Counted from the stretch's first letter, positions 32,970 to 42,426 are shown. The stretch is DNA of 64,000 nucleotides from Bacillota bacterium (GCA_023410875.1 JAEYPH010000043.1:70726-134725), one strand, 5' to 3'. The notes: generated by a model from the sequence alone, not told the origin. Made by a program: numbers and translations.

Positions 32970-34123
32970 GAACGGAACCTCCCCAGTTGGCTCCAGTCAT
33001 AGTGATACTCGCCGATCACAAAGCTGCCCTTGCCGTCGGCGGGCACAGGGAACCAAGGGCTGGCTTTTGCACCGGCATTGGCCGGTACCGTAATCTGTCT
33101 GGCCGGCCTGCCGCCGCTCAGCAGCAGCGCCAACCGATCGCCGTTGGCCGGGTTTTTCACCATGTCGGCCACAACGGCCACCGACCCATTGGGGTTCACA
33201 AGCAGATCGCCGGGCCGCAGGTTGGCAGCCGTCACCGGCGTCAGGTCGTATTTCTCCAGCGAATTGATGTTGGTAAAGTTGTATTGCACCTGCAGATAAT
33301 CGTAAAGCGTCTGCGCGGAGTTGTCCGCCGCGGCCTCCGTGCGCCACACCGGCGGGCTGTCATAGGTGTGCACGCGTCCGCCGGCCCGCCAGGTGTCCCA
33401 TTTGAACAAGAATCCGCTGGCAAAGTGATAGACAATGTTTTGATGCTGGCCGCGTTCATACTGGTATTGAGCGTGCAGACGCACGGCGGTTTCGGTGCTC
33501 TGCTGCAGCAGCGAAGTGACTTCCATGGCCAGCACTGCCGCCATGCCGCTGCCGGAAGCCTCGCGGCCATCCCAACGCTTGGGAGCAGTGCCGTCGGCCA
33601 GCACGGCCTGGCCGCGCAGCCACGCGCCGAAGCTGCCGCTCTCCAGAGCCACCCGCTGGTAGCCCTTGGGCGGGTTGAAGCGCGTCTCGATGGTCATGCC
33701 CGCCGGGCTGAGCACCTGATCTGTGGTCTGCACAGGCCCGGGCGTAGATGTGGCTTTGGGTGTCGCGGTGGGGGATGGCGACGGCGAGGGCGTCGCAGAT
33801 GGAGTTGCAGATGGAGTCACACTGGGCGTGGGCTTTGCCGATATGATCGCTTGCGCGGAACCAACAGCAGAAGCCGTACTCGTCGGTGCGGCGGAAGCGG
33901 TACTCATAGGTGAAGCTGAGGTGGCCAAAGGCGTGGAGGTCCGTTTAGGTGAAGCGGATGCGCCCGCAGCGGCTTTGCTACCCATGGAGCGCCATAGAAA
34001 ATACCCTCCCGCTCCTAACGCGCATACCAGCAGCACGACCGCGCCGACCAGCAACAGCCGGTGCAGCAGCCTGCGCCGGCGGAAGTGCTCGTATTTCTTG
34101 GGCCGATACCGCTTCTTGATCAA
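32966..34123 (-). CDS. Membrane-anchored DUF4846 protein
   Basis: The 385-residue protein has a basic start (KKRYRPKKYEHFRRRR), one membrane segment (about 27-48), a ~100-residue Ser/Thr/Pro linker and a C-terminal domain that matches DUF4846. Matching features are PPKGYQRV, SFGAWLRG, LLQQSTETAVRLHAQY, and a final GEYHYDWSQLG. The domain is extracellular by topology; its function is unknown. TTG at 34123 is chosen because GGAGGG lies 4 nt upstream, while the in-frame ATG at 34147 abuts the -10 box of the promoter. It is the first gene of a four-gene operon. Confidence 0.72.
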   Translation of the reverse strand: MIKKRYRPKKYEHFRRRRLLHRLLLVGAVVLLVCALGAGGYFLWRSMGSKAAAGASASPKRTSTPLATSASPMSTASAAPTSTASAVGSAQAIISAKPTPSVTPSATPSATPSPSPSPTATPKATSTPGPVQTTDQVLSPAGMTIETRFNPPKGYQRVALESGSFGAWLRGQAVLADGTAPKRWDGREASGSGMAAVLAMEVTSLLQQSTETAVRLHAQYQYERGQHQNIVYHFASGFLFKWDTWRAGGRVHTYDSPPVWRTEAAADNSAQTLYDYLQVQYNFTNINSLEKYDLTPVTAANLRPGDLLVNPNGSVAVVADMVKNPANGDRLALLLSGGRPARQITVPANAGAKASPWFPVPADGKGSFVIGEYHYDWSQLGRFRS

Positions 34124-34147
34124 TTTTCCCTCCGAACCACCACCCAT

Positions 34148-34176
34148 AGTATAGCACCGGTGGAAAAACTTGAAAA
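34148..34176 (-). promoter_or_regulatory. Promoter for the DUF4846-glycerate kinase-AraC-CheB operon
   Basis: Minus-strand TTTTCA (34171-34176), a 17-nt spacer, then TATACT (34148-34153). Confidence 0.55.
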
Positions 34177-34197
34177 GAAAGGAATTTCGACAACCTT

Positions 34198-34417
34198 TCG
34201 CCTTCGGCGCTGTTGCGCCTTGGCGATTCAGACGACTTGGTATCGCTTCTGTTTGTCCCTCTGCCGATAACGGTCGGCAGGGGGACATCTTGACTCTTCA
34301 TCTCATGCTCTGTTTTTGAGAACGAGGATCGCCTGTGGGCGGATTCTGTAACGTCGCCTTCCTGTTTTCGGTTTCCTCCCGCCGGATGAACCGTCGGTCG
34401 GCTTCCGGCTATTCTTT
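34198..34417. repeat. Structured intergenic element, copy B
   Basis: Same order as copy A. Hairpin 1 is TCGCC/GGCGA (34198-34202 with 34222-34226) enclosing GGCGC/GCGCC. The conserved GCGATTCAGACGACTTG follows. Hairpin 2 is a 13-bp stem (34255-34267 with 34274-34286) unlike copy A in sequence but at the same place. Hairpin 3 is CGCC/GGCG (34330-34333 with 34338-34341). The conserved 3' block is at 34371-34404. It lies upstream of the promoter at 34148-34176, so it is not part of that mRNA. With the promoter and the terminator at 34444 it accounts for the 34124-34486 gap. Confidence 0.6.
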
Positions 34418-34443
34418 ACGGGCCAGGTTCATGGGTTAAGCAA

Positions 34444-34470
34444 GCAGCCCGTGCGCAGAGCACGGGCTGC
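34444..34470 (-). terminator. Terminator after the GH172-like gene
   Basis: A perfect 11-bp stem, GCAGCCCGTGC (34444-34454) with GCACGGGCTGC (34460-34470). The minus-strand tail (TTGCTTAA) is only partly U-rich. Confidence 0.65.
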
Positions 34471-34486
34471 CAAAATATCCGTTTTA

Positions 34487-35566
<1,080 letters not shown>

Positions 35567-35591
35567 GGTCATTCTCCTTCTTACTGTTGTA

Positions 35592-35612
35592 GGCCGGCCG
35601 GTCTCGCCGGCC
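35592..35612 (-). terminator. Hairpin between the MBL lipoprotein and GH172 genes
   Basis: GGCCGGC (35592-35598) pairs with GCCGGCC (35606-35612) directly after the MBL stop. There is no U-tract, so it may be an intercistronic hairpin rather than a terminator. Confidence 0.35.
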
Positions 35613-35613
35613 G

Positions 35614-36534
35614 CTATCGTTCGGTCACTATCGTCAGCTCGCCATCGATCACGGCGATGGAGATGGCGCCGTTGCGGTCGGTGCGGTACACGTGGGCGCC
35701 GATGCCGTCCAGCCGGCGCAGCACATCGGCCTTGGGGTGGCCGTAGTCGTTGCCCGCGCCCACGCCGATCAGCGCGATCACCGGCTGCGCCTCATCGAGA
35801 AACGCCTGGCTGGAGCTGGAAGCGCTGCCGTGGTGAGCCACCTTAAGGATGTCGCAGTCCACGTTCTCGCCGCTTTGCAGCAGCGCCTTCTCGGCGCGCT
35901 TCTCGATGTCCCCGGTCAGCAGCGCCGTGTGCCCCGCCCCAGACACGCGCAGCACGATGGAATGGTTGTTGTCCTGGCTGTCCTGATGCCCCCTGGGCGG
36001 CCACAGGAAGCGCACCACTGCGCTGCCCAGTTGAATTTCTTGCCCCGGCTTGGGCACGGTCACGGTCAGTCCCCGGCGGTCGATGGCATCCAGCAAGTCC
36101 TCATAGGTCCTGGTGTTGCTCTCCAGCGCGCTCATGTAGACCGCGTCCACATCCATGCCATCGATCACGGTGTCCAGCCCGCCGATGTGATCGGAATCCG
36201 GGTGGGTGCCCACCACTGCAGCCAGACGCTGCACGCCCATATCAGCCAGCGCCTGCAGCACGTCGTCGCCCTGGGTGTTGTCGCCGGCATCCACCAGCAG
36301 ATAGTACCCGTCGGAGCCCACCAGTATGCTGTCCCCCTGCCCCACATCCAGCATCGCAATGAGCAGCTGCGGCTGCCCGGAAAGGCTGCTTTGCCCCGAG
36401 GGCGCGGGCGTGGGCAGGTCCAGCGGCAGCAGTTCCACGCAGCCGGCCAGCAGCACCGCGACGGCGCATGCCGCCGCGAGAACGCGCAGAAGCCTCCAGG
36501 ATCTCATAGGTTGTCGCGGGTTGGCTTCACGCAT
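35614..36534 (-). CDS. ComEC-like metallo-beta-lactamase-fold lipoprotein
   Basis: The 306-residue protein has an Arg-rich start, a lipoprotein signal with lipobox LLAGC (about residues 28-32), and a metallo-beta-lactamase domain of the ComEC/Rec2 C-terminal type. Its motifs are MLDVGQGDSILV, LLVDAGD, GTHPDSDHIGG (metal-binding D and H), LLTGDIE and LKVAHHGS. No membrane channel part is present, so it is a stand-alone exported hydrolase, probably acting on extracellular nucleic acid or phosphodiesters. Two starts are possible (36534 and 36507); neither has a clear ribosome binding site. Confidence 0.83.
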   Translation of the reverse strand: MREANPRQPMRSWRLLRVLAAACAVAVLLAGCVELLPLDLPTPAPSGQSSLSGQPQLLIAMLDVGQGDSILVGSDGYYLLVDAGDNTQGDDVLQALADMGVQRLAAVVGTHPDSDHIGGLDTVIDGMDVDAVYMSALESNTRTYEDLLDAIDRRGLTVTVPKPGQEIQLGSAVVRFLWPPRGHQDSQDNNHSIVLRVSGAGHTALLTGDIEKRAEKALLQSGENVDCDILKVAHHGSASSSSQAFLDEAQPVIALIGVGAGNDYGHPKADVLRRLDGIGAHVYRTDRNGAISIAVIDGELTIVTER

Positions 36535-36546
36535 CGGCCTAGCTCA

Positions 36547-37458
36547 TCAGGGCAGCTGGTTGCCGGCGGCCAGATACAGCGAATACCACTGTTCACGGCT
36601 CAAGGCGACCTGGGAAGCGCCGCAGATGGCCGCCAGGCGCGCAGGGTTCGTGGTGCCCACGATGGGTTGCATGCGCGCCGGGTGGCGCAGCAGCCACGCG
36701 ATGGCGATGGCCTCGGGCTGCACGCCGAACTCGGCGGCCAGCTCATCTACCCGGTTGTTGAGCGGTTGGAATTTGGGGCTGCCCAGGAAGGCGCCTTCAA
36801 AGAACCCATACTGGAACGGCGACCAGGGCTGTATCGTGACGCCCTTGAGCCGGCAGTACTCCAGTATGGAGCCATCGCGGTCGATGGAACGGTCGATCTT
36901 CATGTTCACATTGAGGCCGGAATCGATCATGCCGGTGTTGGTCAGGCTCAGCTGCAGCTGGTTGATCAGCAGCTTCTGCGTCAAGGCGCTTCCGATCAGC
37001 TCCATCTGCATCGGGTTGCAGTTGCTCACGCCGAAGGCGCGCACCTTGCCCTGGGCCTGCAGCGTCCGGAAGGCCTCGGCAATCTCGTCGGGCTCCATCA
37101 GCGTGTCCGGCCGGTGCAGCAGCAGCGCGTCCAGATAATCGGTGCGCAGGCGCTTGAGGCTGCCCTCCACCGCTTCCAGGATGTGCTCGCGGGAGAAGTC
37201 GAACATGCCCTTGCGTATGCCGCACTTGCTCTGTATCAGCAGGCTTTCCCGGGGCAGACCCATGGCTGCCATGGCTCCGGCAAACACCTCTTCCGAGCGG
37301 CCACCGCCGTAGATGTCAGCGTGGTCAAAAAAATTGACGCCCTCTCGCAGCGCGCATTCCAGCAGCGCGACGGCGTCCTTACTTTCCAGACCGCTGATGC
37401 GCATGCAGCCCAATGAAATCTCCGACGCCTTCATTCCACCGATGGAAATTGTCTTCAT
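36547..37458 (-). CDS. Aldo/keto reductase (YdhF-like)
   Basis: The 303-residue barrel protein reduces aldehydes or ketones with NADPH. The catalytic Asp and Tyr lie in FFDHADIYG (about residues 43-51), the Lys in IQSKCGI (about 76) and the His in LLLHRPD (about 113). The cofactor-binding end is present in PIVGTTNPARL. GGAGG lies 5-6 nt before the ATG, and a good promoter precedes it. It is divergent from the sugar-phosphate isomerase operon. The substrate is unknown. Confidence 0.9.
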   Translation of the reverse strand: MKTISIGGMKASEISLGCMRISGLESKDAVALLECALREGVNFFDHADIYGGGRSEEVFAGAMAAMGLPRESLLIQSKCGIRKGMFDFSREHILEAVEGSLKRLRTDYLDALLLHRPDTLMEPDEIAEAFRTLQAQGKVRAFGVSNCNPMQMELIGSALTQKLLINQLQLSLTNTGMIDSGLNVNMKIDRSIDRDGSILEYCRLKGVTIQPWSPFQYGFFEGAFLGSPKFQPLNNRVDELAAEFGVQPEAIAIAWLLRHPARMQPIVGTTNPARLAAICGASQVALSREQWYSLYLAAGNQLP

Positions 37459-37495
37459 TGCGATCCTCCATGGATGATATTTACATGTCAGCAGA

Positions 37496-37524
37496 ATTCT
37501 ACCATCCTGTCAGCCGGGTTGCAA
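37496..37524 (-). promoter_or_regulatory. Promoter for the aldo/keto reductase gene
   Basis: Minus-strand TTGCAA (37519-37524), a 17-nt spacer, then TAGAAT (37496-37501) with an extended TGG before it. Confidence 0.6.
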
Positions 37525-37601
37525 CCGATGAGGACGAAACGTTTTACGCCTTTGGCTGAAAGAAGTAGAAAAATGAATAAGTACCCATCTTCATTTTGCT
37601 G

Positions 37602-37607
37602 TATAAT
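37602..37607 (+). promoter_or_regulatory. -10 box upstream of the sugar isomerase operon
   Basis: Consensus TATAAT, 33 nt before the ATG at 37641; no recognisable -35 box at 17 nt. Confidence 0.4.
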
Positions 37608-37640
37608 GCTGGTATATACCATCGGATCGGGAGGCTGTAC

Positions 37641-38474
37641 ATGAAGAAGTGCATCAATCTATGGTCTTTCCCCGGCGATTTCACCCTGGAGCAATGCCTG
37701 GACACCGCTGTAAAAGCGGGTTTCCCGGCGGTGGAACCCAACTTTTCGGCCAGCGGCGCGCTGAGCATGGAAAGCCCCGACGGCGAATGGCTGGCCGCGC
37801 GGGCCATGGCGCAGGACAAAGGCCTCGAGCTCTCGTCGCTGTCTGCCGGCGTGTATTGGAGTGCGCCTCCCACCCATGACGACCCTGCCGTGCGCGCCCA
37901 GGCGCTGAACCTGGTCCGCCGCCAGCTGGAGGCCGCGGCGCTGCTGGGCGTGGGGGCCGTCCTCGTGGTGCCCGGCGCCGTGGGCGCAGAGTTCGCTGGC
38001 GTTAACCCGGTGCGATATGACGTGGCCTATGAACGGGCGATGGAATTCGTCGCCAAGGCCGAGCCCCATGCCCGCGCCTGCGGCGTGGTGCTGGGCGTGG
38101 AGAATGTGTGGAATAAGTTCCTGCTTTCTCCCCTGGAGATGCGCGCCTTTGTGGGCGCGGCCAACTCCCCTTTCGTGCAGGCCTATTTTGACGTGGGCAA
38201 CGTGGTGCTCTTTGGCTATCCCGAGCAATGGATCGACATCCTGGGCAGCCGCATCGCCCGCGTGCACATCAAGGACTTCAAGCGCGACGTGGGCACGCTG
38301 GCCGGATTCTGCGACCTGCTGGCCGGCGACGTCAACTGGCCTGTCGTGATGGCCGCGCTGCGCGCCGCGGGCTACGACGGCTATCTGACCGCAGAGATGG
38401 GCGGCTACCGCCACGCGGCGGACCAGATCGTCTATAATACATCCGCGGCCATGGACCGCATACTCAAACTGTAG
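37641..38474 (+). CDS. Sugar phosphate isomerase/epimerase (xylose isomerase-like TIM barrel)
   Basis: The 277-residue protein belongs to the AP-endonuclease-2/xylose-isomerase-like barrel family. Visible metal-binding and family features are VEPNFSASG, GVENVWNKFLLSPLEM near residue 155, QAYFDVGNVVLFG near 180, VHIKDFKRD near 210 and TAEMGGY near 252. Such enzymes interconvert keto-sugars or inosose-like compounds. GGGAGG lies 7 nt before the ATG. The downstream oxidoreductase starts 28 nt later, a frequent pairing in sugar and inositol-derivative pathways. Confidence 0.87.
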   Translation: MKKCINLWSFPGDFTLEQCLDTAVKAGFPAVEPNFSASGALSMESPDGEWLAARAMAQDKGLELSSLSAGVYWSAPPTHDDPAVRAQALNLVRRQLEAAALLGVGAVLVVPGAVGAEFAGVNPVRYDVAYERAMEFVAKAEPHARACGVVLGVENVWNKFLLSPLEMRAFVGAANSPFVQAYFDVGNVVLFGYPEQWIDILGSRIARVHIKDFKRDVGTLAGFCDLLAGDVNWPVVMAALRAAGYDGYLTAEMGGYRHAADQIVYNTSAAMDRILKL

Positions 38475-38502
38475 AAAAGAAACCGTAACAGGAGGAAACG
38501 AT

Positions 38503-39525
38503 ATGATTCGGGTTGGTTTGATTGGATTGGGCGTCATGGGCCGCGGCCATCTGGCCGTGTATGAGCGTCTGGCGCGGGAAGGCTCCGACGTGAAGCTCGT
38601 GGCCGTGTGTGACATCGTGCCCAGCAAGTTGGAGGGCCGCGACATTGTGACCGGCAACATGGACACCGGCACTGCCTGCAACACCACGCCTTACGCACGC
38701 TATCTGGACTACAACGAGATGCTGCAAAAGGAGCAGCTGGATTACGTGGACATCGCGTTGCCCACGTTCCTGCATTCCCAAGCTGCTGTGGCCGCCATGG
38801 AGGCCGGCTGCCATGTGCTGTGCGAGAAGCCCATGGCCCGCACGCTGGAGCAGTGCGAACAGATGATCGAAACCGCCCGTGCCACCGGCAAGCGCCTGAT
38901 GGTGGCCCAGTGTCTGCGGTTCTGGCCGGCTTATGAATACCTGAAGGACTGCGTGGACAGCGGCCGCTATGGTGCGGTCACGTCGGCCTATTTCTTCCGC
39001 GGCGGCGACACGCCCCGTTGGTCCTGGGAAAACTGGCTGCTCAACGATGAGCGCAGCGGCGGCTGCCTGCTGGATCAGCATGTGCACGACGTGGACATGA
39101 TCAACCACCTCTTCGGCGTGCCGGACGCCGTGAGCACCCGTGCCGTCAATGTGATCGAAGGCTCCGGCTACGACGCCGTGTCCACCCAGTATCACTATGC
39201 CGACGGCAAGGTCGTGTGCGCCGAGGACGACTGGACCATCGGCGGCGAATGGGGCTTCGACATGCTGTTCCGCGTGAACTTCCGCCGGGGCAACCTGTTC
39301 TTCTCCCACGGCAAGCTGCGGGTGTGCCCGGCCGACGGCCCAGCCATCGAGCCGGAGCTGCCCGGCGACGACGGTTACTATCGCGAGATTATTGCCTTCA
39401 CCGATGCTTTGCGCACCGGCGGAGAGGTGCCGCGCTGCGCCCCCGAGAGCACCCGCGACACCATTGCCATTGCCTTGGCCGAGGTGGATTCGGCAGACCG
39501 TCACGGCGCAGTCATCAAGCTATAA
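38503..39525 (+). CDS. Gfo/Idh/MocA-family oxidoreductase
   Basis: The 340-residue protein is an NAD(P)-dependent sugar or cyclitol dehydrogenase. Its Rossmann start GLIGLGVMGRGH is followed by the catalytic motif CEKPMA near residue 107 and the C-terminal alpha/beta domain with LLDQHVHDVDM near residue 190. GGAGG precedes the ATG. With the isomerase before it, it likely oxidises or reduces a sugar derivative; the substrate cannot be named. Confidence 0.92.
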   Translation: MIRVGLIGLGVMGRGHLAVYERLAREGSDVKLVAVCDIVPSKLEGRDIVTGNMDTGTACNTTPYARYLDYNEMLQKEQLDYVDIALPTFLHSQAAVAAMEAGCHVLCEKPMARTLEQCEQMIETARATGKRLMVAQCLRFWPAYEYLKDCVDSGRYGAVTSAYFFRGGDTPRWSWENWLLNDERSGGCLLDQHVHDVDMINHLFGVPDAVSTRAVNVIEGSGYDAVSTQYHYADGKVVCAEDDWTIGGEWGFDMLFRVNFRRGNLFFSHGKLRVCPADGPAIEPELPGDDGYYREIIAFTDALRTGGEVPRCAPESTRDTIAIALAEVDSADRHGAVIKL

Positions 39526-39588
39526 GTGTTTTTAGGTTGGCGGTATAGATCTTCCTGTGCTCATCACACTATCATCGAGGTGATGCGT

Positions 39589-39741
39589 GTGGCCAAAGCA
39601 GGCATGAGAAGACCGGACCCCAAGGAGCCCCACGGAACGGAAAGCAATAAGAAACTGCACATCCCTAAGAACGACCAGTCGCCGGTGCCGGAGATTCAGG
39701 GCAGGGCCAAGAGCGGCAAGGAAAAGGCCAAACCGCAATAA
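39589..39741 (+). CDS. Small basic protein, CPC_1213-like
   Basis: This 50-residue hydrophilic protein ends in PVPEIQGRAKSGKEKAKPQ, a pattern I recall from the CPC_1213 family of small clostridial proteins of unknown function. It has no membrane segment. GTG at 39589 is chosen because GAGG lies 8 nt upstream; an in-frame ATG two codons earlier is too close to it. A strong terminator follows. It may be read from the isomerase-oxidoreductase transcript or separately. Confidence 0.6.
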   Translation: MAKAGMRRPDPKEPHGTESNKKLHIPKNDQSPVPEIQGRAKSGKEKAKPQ

Positions 39742-39757
39742 ACAACCAACGACAGAA

Positions 39758-39784
39758 AGCGCCTGTTCCTCGCGAACAGGTGCT
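39758..39784. terminator. Bidirectional terminator between the small protein and spoIIIAF
   Basis: An 11-bp stem (AGCGCCTGTTC with GAACAGGTGCT), CTCGC loop. T-rich on plus (TTTCTT) and on minus (TTCTGTCG, weaker). It ends the spoIIIA operon right after spoIIIAF. Confidence 0.8.
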
Positions 39785-39789
39785 TTTCT

Positions 39790-40092
39790 TCACTTCCACT
39801 GATCGATCAACTTCTGTATATAGTTTTCATACGGGTTCTTCCCCACCGTCTCCGCCGCCAGTTGTTCCTGCTGCTGGGCATTGGGCACGCGCAGCAGGCC
39901 GGAGGCAGTCGCACCCTGCAATGCCCGGCTGCCGTCCACGAGGAAGCCCGCGATCACGGCCACGGTGATCAGCCCCATGATGAACACGACGAAGCGCCGC
40001 GTGCCCCCTTCGGGCAACACGGCCTCCACGATGACCTGGGCGAAGGCCAGTATCATCAGCGTGCAACACACGGCGCTCAATATCTCGGACAT
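39790..40092 (-). CDS. spoIIIAF: Stage III sporulation protein AF, short form
   Basis: SpoIIIAF is part of the SpoIIIA channel between mother cell and forespore. The 100-residue product has the two N-terminal membrane segments (about 5-25 and 33-53, with RRFVVFIMGLITVAVIAGF) and a short tail ending NYIQKLIDQWK. B. subtilis SpoIIIAF has a further soluble domain of about 100 residues, which is missing here. It follows spoIIIAE by 3 nt and is the last gene before the terminator, so no spoIIIAG or spoIIIAH follows. Confidence 0.85.
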   Translation of the reverse strand: MSEILSAVCCTLMILAFAQVIVEAVLPEGGTRRFVVFIMGLITVAVIAGFLVDGSRALQGATASGLLRVPNAQQQEQLAAETVGKNPYENYIQKLIDQWK

Positions 40093-40095
40093 CGC

Positions 40096-41280
40096 TCACC
40101 TCATGGCCAGTATGGAGTTGCCGGCGTTGATCGTGATCGTCGTGAGGATGAAAAGCATCGCGAAGGCCATCAGCATAACCACGCACAGCAGCACCAGCAC
40201 CTTGGCCGATTCCTGGAACACAGCGCTGAGCTGCTTGCTCTCCAGGGCGCTGGCCGCGGCCCCGGCCAGCCGGAAGGCCAGCCAGGAGCTTAGCACCGTG
40301 AAAAGCGGCGGCGCCAGCACCAGCATCAGGCTCAGGAGCGCCGCCAGGCCCACGGCGTTGCGCACCAGCAGTGAGCAGCCCACGAAGGTATCCGCAAGGT
40401 CCGAGAACATGCCGCCCACATAGGGGATCATGCTGTCGATCGCATATTTAGCAGCGCGGAAGGAGATGCCGTCGTAGCTGACGGCAGCGGTGCTCTGTAT
40501 GGACGAAATGGCCACGAACACCGTCATGACCGCCCCGGCGATCCACACACTGCCGCTGCGCATCAGGCCGCCGAAATCTCCCAGCAGGCTCTTGCCGGTC
40601 ATGTTGCCCGCGATGGCCAGCACACTGCCGAACACCGCCGCCGGGATCAGCAGTTCCCGTGTCATCCAAGCCGCCGATTCCACGGCGAATGCATAGGCCG
40701 GCGTGAGCACGGCGGAGCTGGCCATGCCGCCGGTGGCTGTCAGCAGCACGCTGAGCACCGGGAAGGCCGCCTGCGACACGTTGAGCAGGCTGTTGATCGC
40801 GTTCTGGGCCAGGGCGATGGCATCGCGCAGCGCGTGGAACACCAGCAGCGCCGCCGCCGCGTACACCGTAAGGTTGGCGATTTTCGCCGCGCCTTCGGAG
40901 CTGAAGCTGGTCATCAGCTGCGAGAGCAGGCCGCTGACGACCAGCAGCAACACGAGCTCCGCAAAGAGCACGGCGGCGTTTTTCAGCGGCTGGTTCAGGC
41001 TGTCGGCGGCGAACTGCAGGATGTCGGCGCCCATGAAGCGGAACTGCCCCGTGGCCAGCTGGCCCACGAGGTTCTTCACCGACGCGAAGGCCTCCGGCTG
41101 TACGCCCAGGCGGTCCAGCTCGCCCTGCAGAGCGCTTATGTCCAGCCCCTGCAGCAGGCGTTCAATTTCGCTGTCCATCTTGTCCTGCAACTCATCGCCG
41201 GTGGGCGGCGCGGCCAGGGCGCGCGGGGCTATCAGCGCCAGCAATATTGCCAGCAGCACGGCCACTTTGCGCACGCTCAT
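40096..41280 (-). CDS. spoIIIAE: Stage III sporulation protein AE
   Basis: SpoIIIAE is the large multispanning membrane protein of the SpoIIIA feeding-tube complex. The 394-residue product begins with a signal-like hydrophobic stretch. A soluble segment (about 25-95) comes next, then about seven membrane segments with the conserved SVWIAGAVMTVFVAISSIQSTAA and ISFRAAKYAIDSMIPYVGG. Its start overlaps the spoIIIAD stop by 4 nt. Length and order are as in other spore formers. Confidence 0.95.
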   Translation of the reverse strand: MSVRKVAVLLAILLALIAPRALAAPPTGDELQDKMDSEIERLLQGLDISALQGELDRLGVQPEAFASVKNLVGQLATGQFRFMGADILQFAADSLNQPLKNAAVLFAELVLLLVVSGLLSQLMTSFSSEGAAKIANLTVYAAAALLVFHALRDAIALAQNAINSLLNVSQAAFPVLSVLLTATGGMASSAVLTPAYAFAVESAAWMTRELLIPAAVFGSVLAIAGNMTGKSLLGDFGGLMRSGSVWIAGAVMTVFVAISSIQSTAAVSYDGISFRAAKYAIDSMIPYVGGMFSDLADTFVGCSLLVRNAVGLAALLSLMLVLAPPLFTVLSSWLAFRLAGAAASALESKQLSAVFQESAKVLVLLCVVMLMAFAMLFILTTITINAGNSILAMR

Positions 41281-41663
41281 TGCGCCATCTCCAGCAGTTG
41301 CTGCATCATCGTTGTGAGCACCGGCAGCGCGAGAAAAACGATCAGCACCTTGCCGCCGATCTCCATCTTCTGTGCGATACCCCCCTCACCGGCATCGCGG
41401 CAGGTTTGCGCGGTGAACTCGGTCACAAAGGCCACGCCGGTCGCCTTGAGCAGGATCAGGAAATACTCCTGATGGATGCCGGCGCGGTTGAACATGGCCT
41501 GCAGCACCTGGGTGATGCCGCTCAACTGGGCGCTTAAAAACAGAAACACCGCCACGCCCAGCGCGATGGAAATCTGCATCGCCAGTTCCGGGCGGTATTG
41601 CCGTATCAGCACACACAGCGCCGCCGCCAGCAGGCCCAGCGCCACAATCCGCAGGATGTCCAT
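41277..41663 (-). CDS. spoIIIAD: Stage III sporulation protein AD
   Basis: The 128-residue SpoIIIAD has several membrane helices and the family features VLIRQYRPELAMQISIA at the start, and IHQEYFLILLKATGVAFVTEFTAQTCRDAGE in the second half. It lies 15 nt after spoIIIAC and overlaps spoIIIAE. It is a membrane part of the SpoIIIA complex in the mother cell engulfing membrane. Confidence 0.95.
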   Translation of the reverse strand: MDILRIVALGLLAAALCVLIRQYRPELAMQISIALGVAVFLFLSAQLSGITQVLQAMFNRAGIHQEYFLILLKATGVAFVTEFTAQTCRDAGEGGIAQKMEIGGKVLIVFLALPVLTTMMQQLLEMAQ

Positions 41664-41678
41664 GCTTCGCTCCCCGGT

Positions 41679-41876
41679 TCATTGGAATTGGAACACGTTG
41701 CGCACGTTCTGAAACAGCTTGTTGATCAGGTCGATGACCATGAACAGCACGATGACCAGACCGGTCAGCGTCGTCATCATAGCCATCTCCTCGCGGCCGG
41801 AGCGCATGAGCACCTGGTTGAGTATCGTCACGAGTATCCCGATTGCGGCGATTCTGAAGATCATGTTGATGTCCAT
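41679..41876 (-). CDS. spoIIIAC: Stage III sporulation protein AC
   Basis: The 65-residue product is the typical small SpoIIIAC with two membrane segments, INMIFRIAAIGILVTILNQVL and TGLVIVLFMVIDLINKLF. ATG at 41876 has GGAGGAG about 6 nt upstream; the longer open frame upstream is not family-like. It lies between spoIIIAB and spoIIIAD as expected. Confidence 0.95.
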   Translation of the reverse strand: MDINMIFRIAAIGILVTILNQVLMRSGREEMAMMTTLTGLVIVLFMVIDLINKLFQNVRNVFQFQ

Positions 41877-41889
41877 GGCCACTCCTCCG

Positions 41890-42426
41890 TTATGCGATGA
41901 CGATGGCGCAGGCCAGACCGGCCAGCGAACCCACCGTGCGGTATAGTTTGCCTTTTGCTTTGCTCTCCTGCTCGGCTGCTTCAATGCGCGCGGCCAGCCG
42001 TTCGTGCAGATAGGTGAAGTTCTCTGCGATGGCTCGCAGGTCGTGGCCAGCCAGCTGGTCGCCAAACAGGCCCATCAAAGCTCTGTCCTCCCCGGCCAGC
42101 GAGGCCGGCTCGTCTCCATCCAGCGCATCCAGCGCCCTCAGCCACAAGCCCCGGGCGCTTTCCTGGGCATGGTAGCGCCGCGCCAGCTCCCCGGCGTAAC
42201 GCTCCACCCAGCGGCCCTGGAAGCGCGCGGCACATTCCCCCAGCGCGTCGGGCAGCGCAAAGCCGCCCATGCGGATCTGCACCTCCAGGTGGCGCGTGAA
42301 CTCCATGAGCTCCGCCAGCGCTGCCGCCCGCCGCGCAAGCCTGGCTGCCTTTATGCGGCCAAACCACACGCCCAGCGCCAACGCCGCCGCCGCCAGCGCC
42401 AGCCGCAGGCCATCCAGCGGGCTCAC
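41890..42426 (-). CDS. spoIIIAB: Stage III sporulation protein AB
   Basis: The 178-residue SpoIIIAB has a short membrane segment at each end and a helical soluble body, related to type II secretion system F proteins. The end KGKLYRTVGSLAGLACAIVIA is typical. The GTG start overlaps the spoIIIAA stop as GTGA, showing coupled translation. Confidence 0.93.
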   Translation of the reverse strand: MSPLDGLRLALAAAALALGVWFGRIKAARLARRAAALAELMEFTRHLEVQIRMGGFALPDALGECAARFQGRWVERYAGELARRYHAQESARGLWLRALDALDGDEPASLAGEDRALMGLFGDQLAGHDLRAIAENFTYLHERLAARIEAAEQESKAKGKLYRTVGSLAGLACAIVIA

